Position numbers and translations under genes: made by a program. The notes beneath the pieces are model-generated. The model made no database searches. It worked only from the letters and a program-made list of their open reading frames with translations, and was not told where the DNA came from. Shown here piece after piece: positions 7,496 through 13,566 of a stretch of DNA of 31,332 nucleotides; the stretch's first letter is position 1; each line of letters starts with the position of its first letter. This DNA is from a virus, in IMG/VR virus record IMGVR_UViG_3300032287_004284, positions 1-31,332 of that record; one strand, 5' to 3'.

Positions 7496-7996
7496 ATGCT
7501 ATACATCGGCTTTGACAACGGAGTGACCAGTAACGGTATAGGTGTTATAGACGAGTCTCAGAAGGCTCAGCTAATAAAACTGCCTATCAAGAAAGAATTG
7601 AGCTATACAAAAGAAGCCAAGAATATCTCTAGAATAGACTTCGAGGCTCTGTGTACAGTGTTTGAATCTTTAAAAAATAGTTACTCTGAAGAAGTAATTA
7701 TCGTGGGACTAGAACGTCCTATGGTTAACAGTACCAGATTCAACGCATCTCTTTCAGCCGTTAGGGCGCTGGAAGCCACGCTTATTGCTATAGAGAAATA
7801 CTCGTTTAGATATGAGTACATCGACAGCAAAGAGTGGCAAAAGCTGTTGCTGCCTAAAAATATAAAAGGAAGCGACGAGCTTAAAAAAGCCAGTTTAGAT
7901 ATAGGTAAAAGGTTATTTCCAAATCTAGATATTAAAAAAGATGCAGATGGTCTCCTTATTGCAGAATACTTGAGACTCAAGTACACAAAAAAATAA
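7496..7996 (+). CDS. RuvC-like Holliday-junction resolvase
   Basis: This 166-aa protein has an RNase H-like/RuvC pattern: first strand IGFDNGVTSNGIGVID with Asp near residue 6, VGLERP with the second acidic residue, and the C-terminal DADGLLIAEY with the last two acids. These would form the metal site that cuts four-way junctions. The start at 7496 is chosen because MLYIGFDNG places the first strand at the N-terminus as in the family; the upstream in-frame ATG at 7454 would run through the hairpin. It lies in the recombination cluster, and its substrate would be replication and recombination intermediates before packaging. Confidence 0.82.
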   Translation: MLYIGFDNGVTSNGIGVIDESQKAQLIKLPIKKELSYTKEAKNISRIDFEALCTVFESLKNSYSEEVIIVGLERPMVNSTRFNASLSAVRALEATLIAIEKYSFRYEYIDSKEWQKLLLPKNIKGSDELKKASLDIGKRLFPNLDIKKDADGLLIAEYLRLKYTKK

Positions 7997-8751
7997 TGCA
8001 GCTTAATTTCCTAACAGGCTACGAATTATCAGAAGAAAATGTAAAAAAAGATCAGTTTGAACTGTGGGATGATAACTTTCGTCCTACTAAAAGAAAAGAC
8101 CTCAGGCTGCCCAGTTATAAAAAAATAGAAGATTACTTTGCCTCTCTGGATTATTCCAAGGTAGAAGATTACACCAAATACTGGGAAAAAATTTCCCCTA
8201 AAAACGACAGTGAAGTTTTTCAGAGATGGTTGTTTGCATTCATGAGTGTACACACCTCGTGGAAGTCAAACATAGTGGGCTATCTGGCAATTAAAGATTG
8301 GTGGAAATGGTTAAACAGGTGGGGAGACCTAGCAGACCTGATCCAGAACAGCCGTGTAGGTATGCACAATAACAGAGTAAAATATATCTCTGAATTTTGT
8401 GAGCGCTTCTGGGAAGATCCATCCTACTATTCAAAGGCAGAAGATGAGTCATGGACAGAATACAGAAACAGACTGGAAAGACTTACGCTGGGGCTCGGAC
8501 TAGCCAAAACAAGCTTTGCTATAGAGATGTGCTATCCTGTTACCGCCAAGGTGGTATGTATGGACACTCACATGTTTAAGTATTATGGGCTTGATCAAAC
8601 AGCAGATGCCAGACAATATCTGAGTATAGAACAGCATTGGACAGATATGTGTGCAATGTGGAATATTCCATCATACGTAGCCAGGTGTTTGTATTGGGAT
8701 GTCAAACAAGGACATACCGATAGCAGATATTGGAGTTATGTTTTGGAGTAG
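7996..8751 (+). CDS. HhH-GPD-type DNA glycosylase-like protein
   Basis: This 251-aa protein overlaps the resolvase stop by one base (TAATG). Residues about 165-200 read LGLGLAKTSFAIEM, then VVCMDTHMFKYYG. This matches the helix-hairpin-helix (LPGVGxKTA) followed by the strand with the conserved Asp and His (DTHV.R) of endonuclease III/MutY-type glycosylases. I see no [4Fe-4S] cysteine cluster and no clear Lys of the bifunctional enzymes, so a monofunctional or inactive glycosylase is possible. Many Trp and Tyr residues occur in the N-terminal half. It may remove damaged or modified bases from viral or host DNA. The fold assignment is moderate. Confidence 0.58.
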   Translation: MQLNFLTGYELSEENVKKDQFELWDDNFRPTKRKDLRLPSYKKIEDYFASLDYSKVEDYTKYWEKISPKNDSEVFQRWLFAFMSVHTSWKSNIVGYLAIKDWWKWLNRWGDLADLIQNSRVGMHNNRVKYISEFCERFWEDPSYYSKAEDESWTEYRNRLERLTLGLGLAKTSFAIEMCYPVTAKVVCMDTHMFKYYGLDQTADARQYLSIEQHWTDMCAMWNIPSYVARCLYWDVKQGHTDSRYWSYVLE

Positions 8752-8766
8752 TTTTTAAAAATTTGT

Positions 8767-8785
8767 CTTTACTTAAAGTGTAAAG
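8767..8785 (+). promoter_or_regulatory. inverted repeat abutting a start codon
   Basis: CTTTAC (8767-8772) and GTAAAG (8780-8785) form a short inverted repeat that ends on the base before the ATG at 8786. It could be an operator or a hairpin that hides the start codon. Short inverted repeats in AT-rich DNA arise easily by chance. Confidence 0.3.
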
Positions 8786-9055
8786 ATGGAAAAATACTCA
8801 AATATGCAAGAATACGACGATGAGTGGGAAGACGATGAAGAAGAATCTTCTGACCAGATCAATAAAAGAAAAAATCAAGAGATTCAGCAGATGCTCTCGG
8901 AACTGGAGAGATATGCTAAAAAGCAAATACAGTATTTGCTATTAGAAGGCTTTATTGAACCCACAGACGATCCTAAGGTATATAGTTATACACCTGAGGG
9001 TATAGTGTTAGCTCAACAGAAATATAAACAACTAAAAGACGAAGGATTAATCTAA
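8786..9055 (+). CDS. acidic small protein with winged-helix-like C-terminus
   Basis: This 89-aa protein has a very acidic N-terminus (EYDDEWEDDEEESSD, residues 9-23), a long helix, and then LLEGFIEPTDDPKVYSYTPEG. That last segment resembles the recognition helix and wing of winged-helix proteins. It is translationally coupled to the next gene by TAATG. It may be a small transcription regulator or DNA mimic; neither is proven. Confidence 0.65.
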   Translation: MEKYSNMQEYDDEWEDDEEESSDQINKRKNQEIQQMLSELERYAKKQIQYLLLEGFIEPTDDPKVYSYTPEGIVLAQQKYKQLKDEGLI

Positions 9056-9291
9056 TGTCAGAAAAAAATACACTACAAGAAACAAAACTTGCACTCCTGA
9101 AAATTGCTCATGATGATTTAATGACAAAGTTTCAGATTCAGTTGGGATTGCTTAATGATTTTGTCGGAGCATATACGAACGATAAAAAAGAAGCTTTAGA
9201 GATGGTGCTGGGTTTCATTGATAGTGATTACCCAGCAGTAGAAGCAATCAGGCAGCGTGCAGAAGAAATGGCTGCTTTTGTTTCAGAATAA
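9055..9291 (+). CDS. small hypothetical protein
   Basis: This 78-aa, mostly helical protein of mixed charge overlaps the preceding stop codon in TAATG. I recognise no domain. It is the last protein gene before the tmRNA/tRNA block. Confidence 0.65.
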   Translation: MSEKNTLQETKLALLKIAHDDLMTKFQIQLGLLNDFVGAYTNDKKEALEMVLGFIDSDYPAVEAIRQRAEEMAAFVSE

Positions 9292-9371
9292 TTTCTCAGT
9301 AACCACAAACCCAATGGTAGTAGGTTGGGCTGTAATTGGAATGTAGCAGCCTGTGAATCCTGCTGAGATTT
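9292..9371 (+). other. noncoding, probably structured region upstream of the tmRNA leader
   Basis: No gene fits here. Several stems can be drawn: CCCAA/TTGGG with a 10-nt loop, an alternative CCAAT/ATTGG, AGCAG/CTGCT, and an outer UCUCAGU/GCUGAGA. The outer stem and a T-loop-like segment suggest a decayed tRNA, but D, anticodon and T arms do not line up. It may be part of the tmRNA leader transcript. Confidence 0.35.
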
Positions 9372-9464
9372 GCGACACCTGCCCCCTGAACAATTCGGGG
9401 TGAATGGTCCGGGAGCTCTCGGACGACAAGTGGTGTGACACTGGGAGAGACTAGACAATTTTAA
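9372..9464 (+). ncRNA. repeated leader element, copy A (ahead of tmRNA)
   Basis: The element starts with GCGACACCTGC (9372-9382), has two local hairpins (CCCC/GGGG and GTCCG/CGGAC), then AGTGGTGTGAC (9429-9439), GGAGAG (9444-9449) and CAA followed by TTTTAA. It ends on the base before the tmRNA. Copy B at 9979-10051 has the same blocks in the same order and ends one base before tRNA-Tyr. The CACC and GGTG parts can pair. The blocks are nearly identical while the hairpin between them differs, suggesting a conserved RNA structure. A processing leader, ribozyme or unusual promoter are all possible. I know of no named family. Confidence 0.55.
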
Positions 9465-9857
9465 GGGGGTGATTTGGTTTCGACTAAGCATGAGCCCTTA
9501 TAGATGCATGTAGAGGAAGCCTGGTGGGCCTCTTGAAAATCTAGGCAAAATAAACGCAGAGTCATTAGACTACGCCCCTTCGGTGGCAGAAGCTGATGCA
9601 TTCCTTGAAGCTACTGGCTTCGTGGATGCAGAGCTCCTCGCCGCATAAGGTACAGACTGGATGCTATTAAAAGTCTGTAATCGTTAGTAGCTGGTGCTTG
9701 AAGTTAGAACTGTTATTCAAGCAGAACAAGAACAGTTCAAAAGAAATTATATAGTTTGATTGTTGACGCTATAATTTCTTGCAAAAAACAATCTAAGCAT
9801 GTAGATTCTATAAGATAAGTGTTTAGGACAGGGGTTCAACTCCCCTCACCTCCACCA
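9465..9857 (+). ncRNA. ssrA: tmRNA (transfer-messenger RNA)
   Basis: This 393-nt tmRNA rescues stalled ribosomes by adding a degradation tag. The 5' end GGGGGUG (9465-9471) pairs with CACCUCC near the 3' end. The third pair is G-U, the alanyl-tRNA synthetase identity element. GAUUUGGUUUCGAC matches the conserved tmRNA D-loop region, and the T arm is GGGG-UUCAACU-CCCC. The 3' CCA is encoded. The internal part holds hairpins expected of the tmRNA pseudoknot region: UACAGACU/AGUCUGUA after the tag, GAACUGUU/AACAGUUC, and the AAGAAAUUAUA/UAUAAUUUCUU stem. It begins the tRNA cluster and is read in the same direction. Phage tmRNAs are known but rare. Confidence 0.93.
9556..9648 (+). other. tmRNA tag reading frame (30 codons)
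   Basis: The likely resume codon is GCA at 9556, preceded by AAUAAAC, matching the A-rich segment before the E. coli resume codon. The frame runs to UAA at 9646-9648. The tag begins AESLDYAPSV and ends VDAELLAA. The LAA ending fits recognition by ClpXP-type proteases. Thirty residues is long compared with the common 8-15. The resume codon is inferred; one further downstream would give a shorter tag with the same end. Confidence 0.75.
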
Positions 9858-9864
9858 TTTAATC

Positions 9865-9933
9865 GCGGGATAGTGAAGTGGTAAAACAGGAGTCTCATAA
9901 GCTCCAGTCCCAGGTTCGATTCCTGGTCCCGCA
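9865..9933 (+). tRNA. tRNA-Met or tRNA-Ile2 (anticodon CAU)
   Basis: The acceptor GCGGGAU pairs with GUCCCGC. The anticodon arm is GGAGU-CUCAUAA-GCUCC with anticodon CAU, and the T arm CCAGG-UUCGAUU-CCUGG is intact. It lacks initiator features (no C1-A72 mismatch, no GGG/CCC anticodon stem). A CAU anticodon could be elongator Met, or Ile if the wobble C is modified to lysidine by the host. The base after the discriminator is A, then CCA follows, so a CCA end may be made by trimming or by addition. It lies 7 nt after the tmRNA. Confidence 0.93.
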
Positions 9934-9978
9934 ACCAATTTCGGAAAATACCCGTAACACGGTAGACTTCTGGAAAGC

Positions 9979-10051
9979 GCGACACCTGCGGGCTGGCCTT
10001 TAGGCTGCGTCGAATCAGTGGTGCGACTGTCAGGAGAGTACTGGCAAATTT
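9979..10051 (+). ncRNA. repeated leader element, copy B (ahead of tRNA-Tyr)
   Basis: The blocks GCGACACCTGC (9979-9989), AGTGGTGCGAC (10017-10027), GGAGAG (10033-10038) and CAAATTT lead directly to the tRNA-Tyr 5' end at 10052. The block order and the last spacings match copy A (15-16 nt between the second and third blocks, 19-21 nt from GGAGAG to the tRNA or tmRNA). The inner hairpin differs (GCC-TTTA-GGC). GTCAG/CTGGC can form a 5-bp arm around a 7-nt loop holding GAGAGTA. A separate small hairpin, CCGT-AAC-ACGG (near 9950-9960), lies upstream. Confidence 0.55.
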
Positions 10052-10133
10052 GGGTAGTTCGCATAGCGGCTATTGCAGGAGACTGTAAATCTCCCCTCTT
10101 CGGAGACCGATGGTTCGAGTCCATCACTGCCCA
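10052..10133 (+). tRNA. tRNA-Tyr (anticodon GUA)
   Basis: The acceptor GGGUAGU pairs with ACUGCCC. The anticodon arm is GGAGA-CUGUAAA-UCUCC with anticodon GUA. A long variable arm (CCUCUUCGGAGACC) marks a class II tRNA, as expected for bacterial tRNA-Tyr. The T arm is GAUGG-UUCGAGU-CCAUC. The discriminator is A and no CCA is encoded, so the host enzyme would add it. Confidence 0.95.
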
Positions 10134-10143
10134 CACTTTAAAT

Positions 10144-10215
10144 GCCTCGTTAGTTTTAATGGTAAAACGCAGAGCTTGTACCTCTGTCTTCTCAGTTCGA
10201 TTCTGAGACGAGGCT
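10144..10215 (+). tRNA. tRNA-Thr (anticodon UGU)
   Basis: The acceptor GCCUCGU pairs with ACGAGGC. The anticodon arm is CAGAG-CUUGUAC-CUCUG with anticodon UGU (Thr, ACA). The T arm is CUCAG-UUCGAUU-CUGAG. The discriminator is U and no CCA is encoded. A run of seven T follows, so the tRNA may itself act as the stem of a terminator for the cluster. Confidence 0.93.
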
Positions 10216-10223
10216 CTTTTTTT
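10208..10223 (+). terminator. possible terminator at the end of the tRNA cluster
   Basis: A T-run (10217-10223) follows the tRNA-Thr acceptor strand directly. The GC-rich acceptor stem could act as the terminator stem. No separate hairpin is present. Confidence 0.4.
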
Positions 10224-10260
10224 GTTGAGTTACTATATTGACGATGTTAAATTGTTGGAC

Positions 10261-10395
10261 ATGCCGAGTTCAATAAAAAACATTTGCAAAAATTGCGGAA
10301 AAAAAGTTAAAAAGGTGTTTTGTAATAATACCTGCCAAGCAGCATTGGGTGCTTTTTGTGGCACCTATGTGGGTATAAAGTTTAAAAGAAAATGA
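10261..10395 (+). CDS. 44-aa zinc-ribbon-like microprotein
   Basis: This is a short gene starting MPSSIKNICKNCGKKV. It has a CxxC (CKNC) followed 10 residues later by CNNTC, a C-x2-C/C-x3-C zinc knuckle, and then another Cys in FCGTY. It is basic. The stop overlaps the next start in ATGA, the usual coupling in this genome, which supports it as real. It may bind nucleic acid or an RNA polymerase subunit, but no partner is known. Confidence 0.65.
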   Translation: MPSSIKNICKNCGKKVKKVFCNNTCQAALGAFCGTYVGIKFKRK

Positions 10396-10616
10396 AACCT
10401 GCAATAGGCAAATATTATTATATAGATTACGAGGACAAAAAAGAACCTGAAGCAAACTTTATGGGGATTGCCAGGTGTGTAGGAAAATATGAAAGAGATG
10501 AAACAGGTAAAGACATATACCCTGTGCTGTATGAGTTTGAGCATACAGATAATAATGGAAAACTTACGTTGAGTTTATTTTACGAGAGAGAAATACTGAT
10601 GCCTGCTTCAAACTAA
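10392..10616 (+). CDS. hypothetical protein
   Basis: This 74-aa acidic protein is predicted to be mostly beta (KYYYIDYEDKK, then CVGKYERDE, TLSLFYEREIL). It looks like a small SH3-like or beta-barrel fold, but I recognise no family. Its start overlaps the zinc-knuckle microprotein. Confidence 0.7.
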   Translation: MKPAIGKYYYIDYEDKKEPEANFMGIARCVGKYERDETGKDIYPVLYEFEHTDNNGKLTLSLFYEREILMPASN

Positions 10617-10618
10617 AT

Positions 10619-10675
10619 ATGCTTATACTACTACTTCTATTCATGATGATGATGTTCCTATCCGAAAGAAAATGA
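10619..10675 (+). CDS. 18-aa hydrophobic micro-ORF
   Basis: The sequence MLILLLLFMMMMFLSERK is coded between the stop of the upstream gene and the dNMP kinase. Its stop overlaps the kinase start (ATGA), as for other coupled gene pairs here. It would be a bare membrane helix with a short charged tail. It may be a real membrane microprotein, or simply a device that brings ribosomes to the kinase start. Short length keeps confidence low. Confidence 0.4.
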   Translation: MLILLLLFMMMMFLSERK

Positions 10676-11202
10676 GCACTGAATTTAACATAGGCCTAAT
10701 AGGGCTGGCAGGCAGTGGCAAAGACACAGCTGCTGCGATCATATGCAAAACTTTAAGGCATAAACAATTGAGCTTTGCCACCAGACTGAAAGATATCTGT
10801 CTGTCTCTGGGTTGGGATGGGAAAAAAGACGAGAGAGGCAGAAAATTGCTGCAAGATATGGGTATGACCTTTAGAGATTATCATGCCTACACATGGATAA
10901 ACGAGATAGATAAAGCTATAGACAAATCCGGTTGTTACGTATTTGCAGATGTAAGATTCTCAAACGAGGCTGATTATATTAAAAATCAGCTAAACGGAGT
11001 GATCATCAGAGTGGTGCGTCCAGATCTGGAGATTACTAAAACTCACAAGCACATCAGCGAAGCCGGGCAAGACCAGATACCTGTAGACTATGACGTTTTA
11101 AATGACGGTAGTTTCGAGGATCTTGAAAAAGCCCTTGAGCTGGTGATAAACCAAGAAAAATCAAAACGTTATGCTAGTCGTTGTCAAAAATCAAAAAACT
11201 GA
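10672..11202 (+). CDS. deoxynucleoside monophosphate kinase (T4 gp1-like)
   Basis: This 176-aa P-loop kinase phosphorylates dNMPs to dNDPs, raising dNTP supply for phage DNA. The P-loop is GLAGSGKDTAA (residues 11-21), with Asp after Lys as in the T4 gene 1 family. DVRFSNEAD (about 96-104) matches the conserved strand with the nucleotide-contacting Arg. The C-terminus becomes Lys/Arg/Ser-rich. Length is shorter than T4 gp1 (241 aa) but typical for phage members. Confidence 0.85.
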   Translation: MSTEFNIGLIGLAGSGKDTAAAIICKTLRHKQLSFATRLKDICLSLGWDGKKDERGRKLLQDMGMTFRDYHAYTWINEIDKAIDKSGCYVFADVRFSNEADYIKNQLNGVIIRVVRPDLEITKTHKHISEAGQDQIPVDYDVLNDGSFEDLEKALELVINQEKSKRYASRCQKSKN

Positions 11203-11206
11203 AACC

Positions 11207-11449
11207 ATGAAAGAAAAATTAATTGATAATCTGATTGCACTGAAAGAGTATATCTATGAAAATCTACTCAAACTTACAAGTAAGCTTAAAATGCACTCTA
11301 AAGAACCTGTATTCAAGTATGCACTGCGGTCTTTCCTTTTGTTTCCTGTGGTCATTCTTTTTTCATTTGTTGTTTTTATTCTTATGCTTCTAGTGTGGCC
11401 TTTTGTGCCTATGATTGCATACAATATTTTTAACGAAGAAAAAATCTAA
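11207..11449 (+). CDS. small inner-membrane protein
   Basis: This 80-aa protein has an amphipathic, charged N-terminal helix (KEKLIDNLIALKEYIYE) and one long hydrophobic region (about residues 42-70: FLLFPVVILFSFVVF, then LMLLVWPF) that can span the membrane once or form a hairpin. I chose the ATG at 11207, 4 nt after the kinase stop, over 11171, which would overlap the kinase by 32 nt. Function is unknown; a superinfection or lysis-timing role is possible for such small proteins. Confidence 0.6.
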   Translation: MKEKLIDNLIALKEYIYENLLKLTSKLKMHSKEPVFKYALRSFLLFPVVILFSFVVFILMLLVWPFVPMIAYNIFNEEKI

Positions 11450-11451
11450 GC

Positions 11452-11868
11452 ATGCCTGCGACATATCAAGACATTACGATTACAGAAGAATTTTTAAACA
11501 AAGAGCAAAACGCTTTTTTTGTTTATGGAGACAACCTGCAAAGAAGAGGAACTGCAGGAGCAGCCAAACTTAGGCACCACCCTAGAGCAATCGGGTTTGT
11601 TACAAAGAAAGAACCTACGCATGACCAGAGCGCATGCTTTACTCCAGAAGAATATGCGAAACCCTTCTTCGAGCAGCTAGATCAGTTGTCTGCTCATGTT
11701 AAAAACAACCCTGGCAATAAATTCTATATATCCAAACTAGGTTCAGGGTTGGCAAACAGATACTGGATATGGGAAAAAGTGATAAGCCATAATCTGCAAG
11801 ATGAGCTGGGAGGATACGACAACGTGGTATTCTGCTGGAGTCTAGATGACGAAAACTTCAACAAATAA
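11452..11868 (+). CDS. macro-domain-like phage protein
   Basis: This 138-aa protein begins with a short strand region and then FFVYGDNLQRRGTAGAAKLR (start near residue 22). This resembles the VFGSNxxGxHGxGAAK segment of macro-like ADP-ribose-binding folds found in phage genomes. Later, FYISKLGSGLANRYWIWEKV (Gly-rich loop) and the end strand VVFCW fit the same layout. ADP-ribose or nucleotide binding is inferred from that pattern; the catalytic role is unknown. It lies 2 nt after the membrane protein gene and 4 nt before the RNA ligase, so NAD/ADP-ribose or RNA repair chemistry may be involved. Confidence 0.5.
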   Translation: MPATYQDITITEEFLNKEQNAFFVYGDNLQRRGTAGAAKLRHHPRAIGFVTKKEPTHDQSACFTPEEYAKPFFEQLDQLSAHVKNNPGNKFYISKLGSGLANRYWIWEKVISHNLQDELGGYDNVVFCWSLDDENFNK

Positions 11869-11872
11869 AATT

Positions 11873-12916
11873 ATGGAAAAACTAGCCGTAGTAGCCAAAA
11901 TATTAGAATTAACCCCTATTGTAGGAGCTGATAGAATTGAGACAGCTACCGTACTAGGTTGGCAGGTAGTTACACAGAAGCATCTGTATAGTATTGGAGA
12001 TCTAACTGTAATTATATTCCCGGATACTCTTGTACCTAAAAAGTTCCTAGATGGGGCATATCAAGGCGATGAAAAGGTAAGGTTAAAAACCATAAAGCTT
12101 AAAGGACAGTACAGTGCAGGGTTATTGTTACCTATGTCCGTTGTAGGTAATAGTTTTAAAGAAGGAGATGAAGTGAGCGAACTGTTGGGTGTAGAAAAGT
12201 GGGTTGCTCCAGTTTCAGCATCTATAGGAGGAGATGTTGCAGGCAATTTTTTGTCTGCTTTTATATCAAAAACTGACGAGTACAATATCAGGTCAGAGCC
12301 ACAAGCTTTACAGGAAGTTCACAATGACCCCATATTTAAGAATTCTGATTTTGTGGCTACACTTAAATGTGACGGATCTAGCGGTACATTTATAGCCCAC
12401 AAAAATACCTTTAGAGTATGCTCTAGAAATTTAGAGCTCAGAGAAACTGAAGGAAATGTTTTCTGGCAGGTGGCTAAAAAGTACAACTTGTCTGAAAAAC
12501 TTAAAACCTTTGGCGATAATGTAGCTATTCAAGGGGAAGTTTGTGGTCCAGGTATTCAGGGCAACCCTATGAGATTAGAGGAAATTACATTCTTTGCTTT
12601 TTTGATGAAAGACCTGCGAACACATAAATGGTTAAGCTGGGACAGTCTTGTGGATTTCTGCACTACAAACAACATACCTCATGTAAAAGAATTGCACAGG
12701 TTTAAAGCAAATGAAGAGAACTTGAGCTTAGCTAGATTGCAAGAACTTGCTAATAATGCAAAGTACGCCAACGATAAAACAAATGCCGAAGGAATCGTCA
12801 TTCGTCCAGTAAATCCTATTCCTTCTAGAGTATTACAAAAGGGATGGTGGAGTTTGAAGGTTATGAATCAACCGTACGATATGAAGAAAGGCGCAGATGA
12901 TACTAAAGCTAATTAA
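11873..12916 (+). CDS. RNA ligase, DraRnl (Rnl5)-like
   Basis: This 347-aa covalent nucleotidyltransferase has nucleotidyl motif I KCDG (Lys165), where AMP attaches, motif RNLEL, EGIVIRP (motif IV) and WSLKV (motif V). About 110 residues precede the ligase core. They hold the pattern RIETATVLGWQVVTQK, then VIIFPDTLVP, resembling the OB-like N-terminal domain of the Deinococcus enzyme. Rnl5-type ligases seal nicked RNA with a 3'-OH/5'-PO4. I chose the ATG at 11873 because the upstream in-frame ATG at 11846 lies inside the previous gene. With the polynucleotide kinase further on it makes an RNA-repair pair. Confidence 0.82.
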   Translation: MEKLAVVAKILELTPIVGADRIETATVLGWQVVTQKHLYSIGDLTVIIFPDTLVPKKFLDGAYQGDEKVRLKTIKLKGQYSAGLLLPMSVVGNSFKEGDEVSELLGVEKWVAPVSASIGGDVAGNFLSAFISKTDEYNIRSEPQALQEVHNDPIFKNSDFVATLKCDGSSGTFIAHKNTFRVCSRNLELRETEGNVFWQVAKKYNLSEKLKTFGDNVAIQGEVCGPGIQGNPMRLEEITFFAFLMKDLRTHKWLSWDSLVDFCTTNNIPHVKELHRFKANEENLSLARLQELANNAKYANDKTNAEGIVIRPVNPIPSRVLQKGWWSLKVMNQPYDMKKGADDTKAN

Positions 12917-13121
12917 ACATACCAGTAATCCCTCTAACGAAGATTACATATATCTTGCGTCTGACAAGATTTACACAATGGAAGAGATATTTACTGTAGA
13001 TAAGAAGACTGAGAGCTTTAAATTTTCTCATACAGTAATAGATATTGGTTTTGACGAGTATGTCGTAAAAGTCAAAAATCCTGCAGAAGAGATCTGCAAA
13101 ATGATCAGAGGGAAAAAATGA
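12897..13121 (+). CDS. hypothetical protein, first of two tandem paralogues
   Basis: This 74-aa protein shares a pattern with the next gene: YTMEEIFTVDKK, then SHTVIDIGFDEYVV, then NPAEEICKMI. It starts 20 nt inside the RNA ligase gene, in another frame. The fold looks like a small beta sheet with a final helix. No family is recognised. Confidence 0.65.
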   Translation: MILKLIKHTSNPSNEDYIYLASDKIYTMEEIFTVDKKTESFKFSHTVIDIGFDEYVVKVKNPAEEICKMIRGKK

Positions 13122-13291
13122 TCCAGATAACAAAAGACCTCTGGGTCAATATCATGAACGTCATATGGGTAGAAGACGTGTACGATAAAAACAAAGATTA
13201 TCTGCATACAAAAATTGTCACAATTGGGGGAGACCTGATTGTATTAAATACGTGTGCGGAAGAAATAAGCAAACTCTTAAAATTAGACTAA
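13118..13291 (+). CDS. hypothetical protein, second tandem paralogue (57 aa)
   Basis: The product reads MIQITKDLWVN, ..., VIWVEDVYDKNKD, TKIVTIGGDLIVL, CAEEISKLLKLD. The order and spacing match the preceding 74-aa protein (IFTVDKK/VYDKNK; VIDIGFDEYVV/IVTIGGDLIVL; NPAEEICKMI/TCAEEISKLL). Its start overlaps the preceding stop in ATGA. It is short, but the homology and coupling make it very likely real. Function is unknown. Confidence 0.7.
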   Translation: MIQITKDLWVNIMNVIWVEDVYDKNKDYLHTKIVTIGGDLIVLNTCAEEISKLLKLD

Positions 13292-13292
13292 T

Positions 13293-13511
13293 ATGATTAT
13301 TACAAGAAAATCCCCCGTCACCGGAGTCACTCACAGCCTGGACCTGCCTGTCACCGAACAGCAGATTCAGGCCTGGCAAGAGGGACAGCTCATTCAAAAT
13401 GTTTTTCCTGATCTTTCTCCTGGAGACAGGGAATTTATTAAAACAGGTATCACAAACGCAGAATGGAATGATATGTTTGGTATGCCTGAAGAATCTGAAG
13501 ACATCGAATAA
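13293..13511 (+). CDS. conserved phage small protein
   Basis: This 72-aa acidic protein has MIITRKSPVTG at the N-terminus, and IQAWQEGQLIQNVFPDL followed by REFIKTGITNAEWNDMFG. I know this layout as a widespread small phage protein without assigned function, usually in early or nucleotide-metabolism regions. It is the last gene before the terminator at 13535. Confidence 0.8.
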   Translation: MIITRKSPVTGVTHSLDLPVTEQQIQAWQEGQLIQNVFPDLSPGDREFIKTGITNAEWNDMFGMPEESEDIE

Positions 13512-13534
13512 ACACTAACACAAATCAATTAATC

Positions 13535-13566
13535 ACCCAGCACTCTAACAGGTGCTGGGTTTTTTT
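13535..13566 (+). terminator. rho-independent terminator
   Basis: A 9-bp stem, ACCCAGCAC (13535-13543) with GTGCTGGGT (13552-13560), is followed by T7. It closes the operon ending with the 72-aa gene. The next gene's ATG begins on the base after the T-run. Confidence 0.93.

Noticed and set aside
9297-9371. A fourth tRNA upstream of the tmRNA
   Set aside because: An acceptor-like outer stem can be drawn, but the anticodon and T arms cannot be placed with the right spacing.
9340-9400. Cobalamin or TPP riboswitch (GTGAATCC, CTGAGA and CTGAAC segments)
   Set aside because: Only short motif fragments match. The B12-box, helix order and TPP core are missing, and the downstream RNA is a tmRNA.
10017-10040. 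T7-like promoter (GCGACTGTCAGGAGAG resembles CGACTCACTATAGGGAGA)
   Set aside because: The spacing is too short and the copy before the tmRNA does not improve the match. No single-subunit RNA polymerase gene is visible.
9846-10136. Antisense 96-aa frame across tRNA-Met, the leader element and tRNA-Tyr (begins MWAVMDSNHRSPK)
   Set aside because: It is read from the reverse strand of tRNA genes. The MDSNHRSPKRGDLQSP phrase is a well-known artefact of antisense tRNA-Tyr, not a protein.
10018-10206. 62-aa plus-strand frame over the tRNA-Tyr and tRNA-Thr genes
   Set aside because: It lies over two clear tRNAs and has no protein signature.
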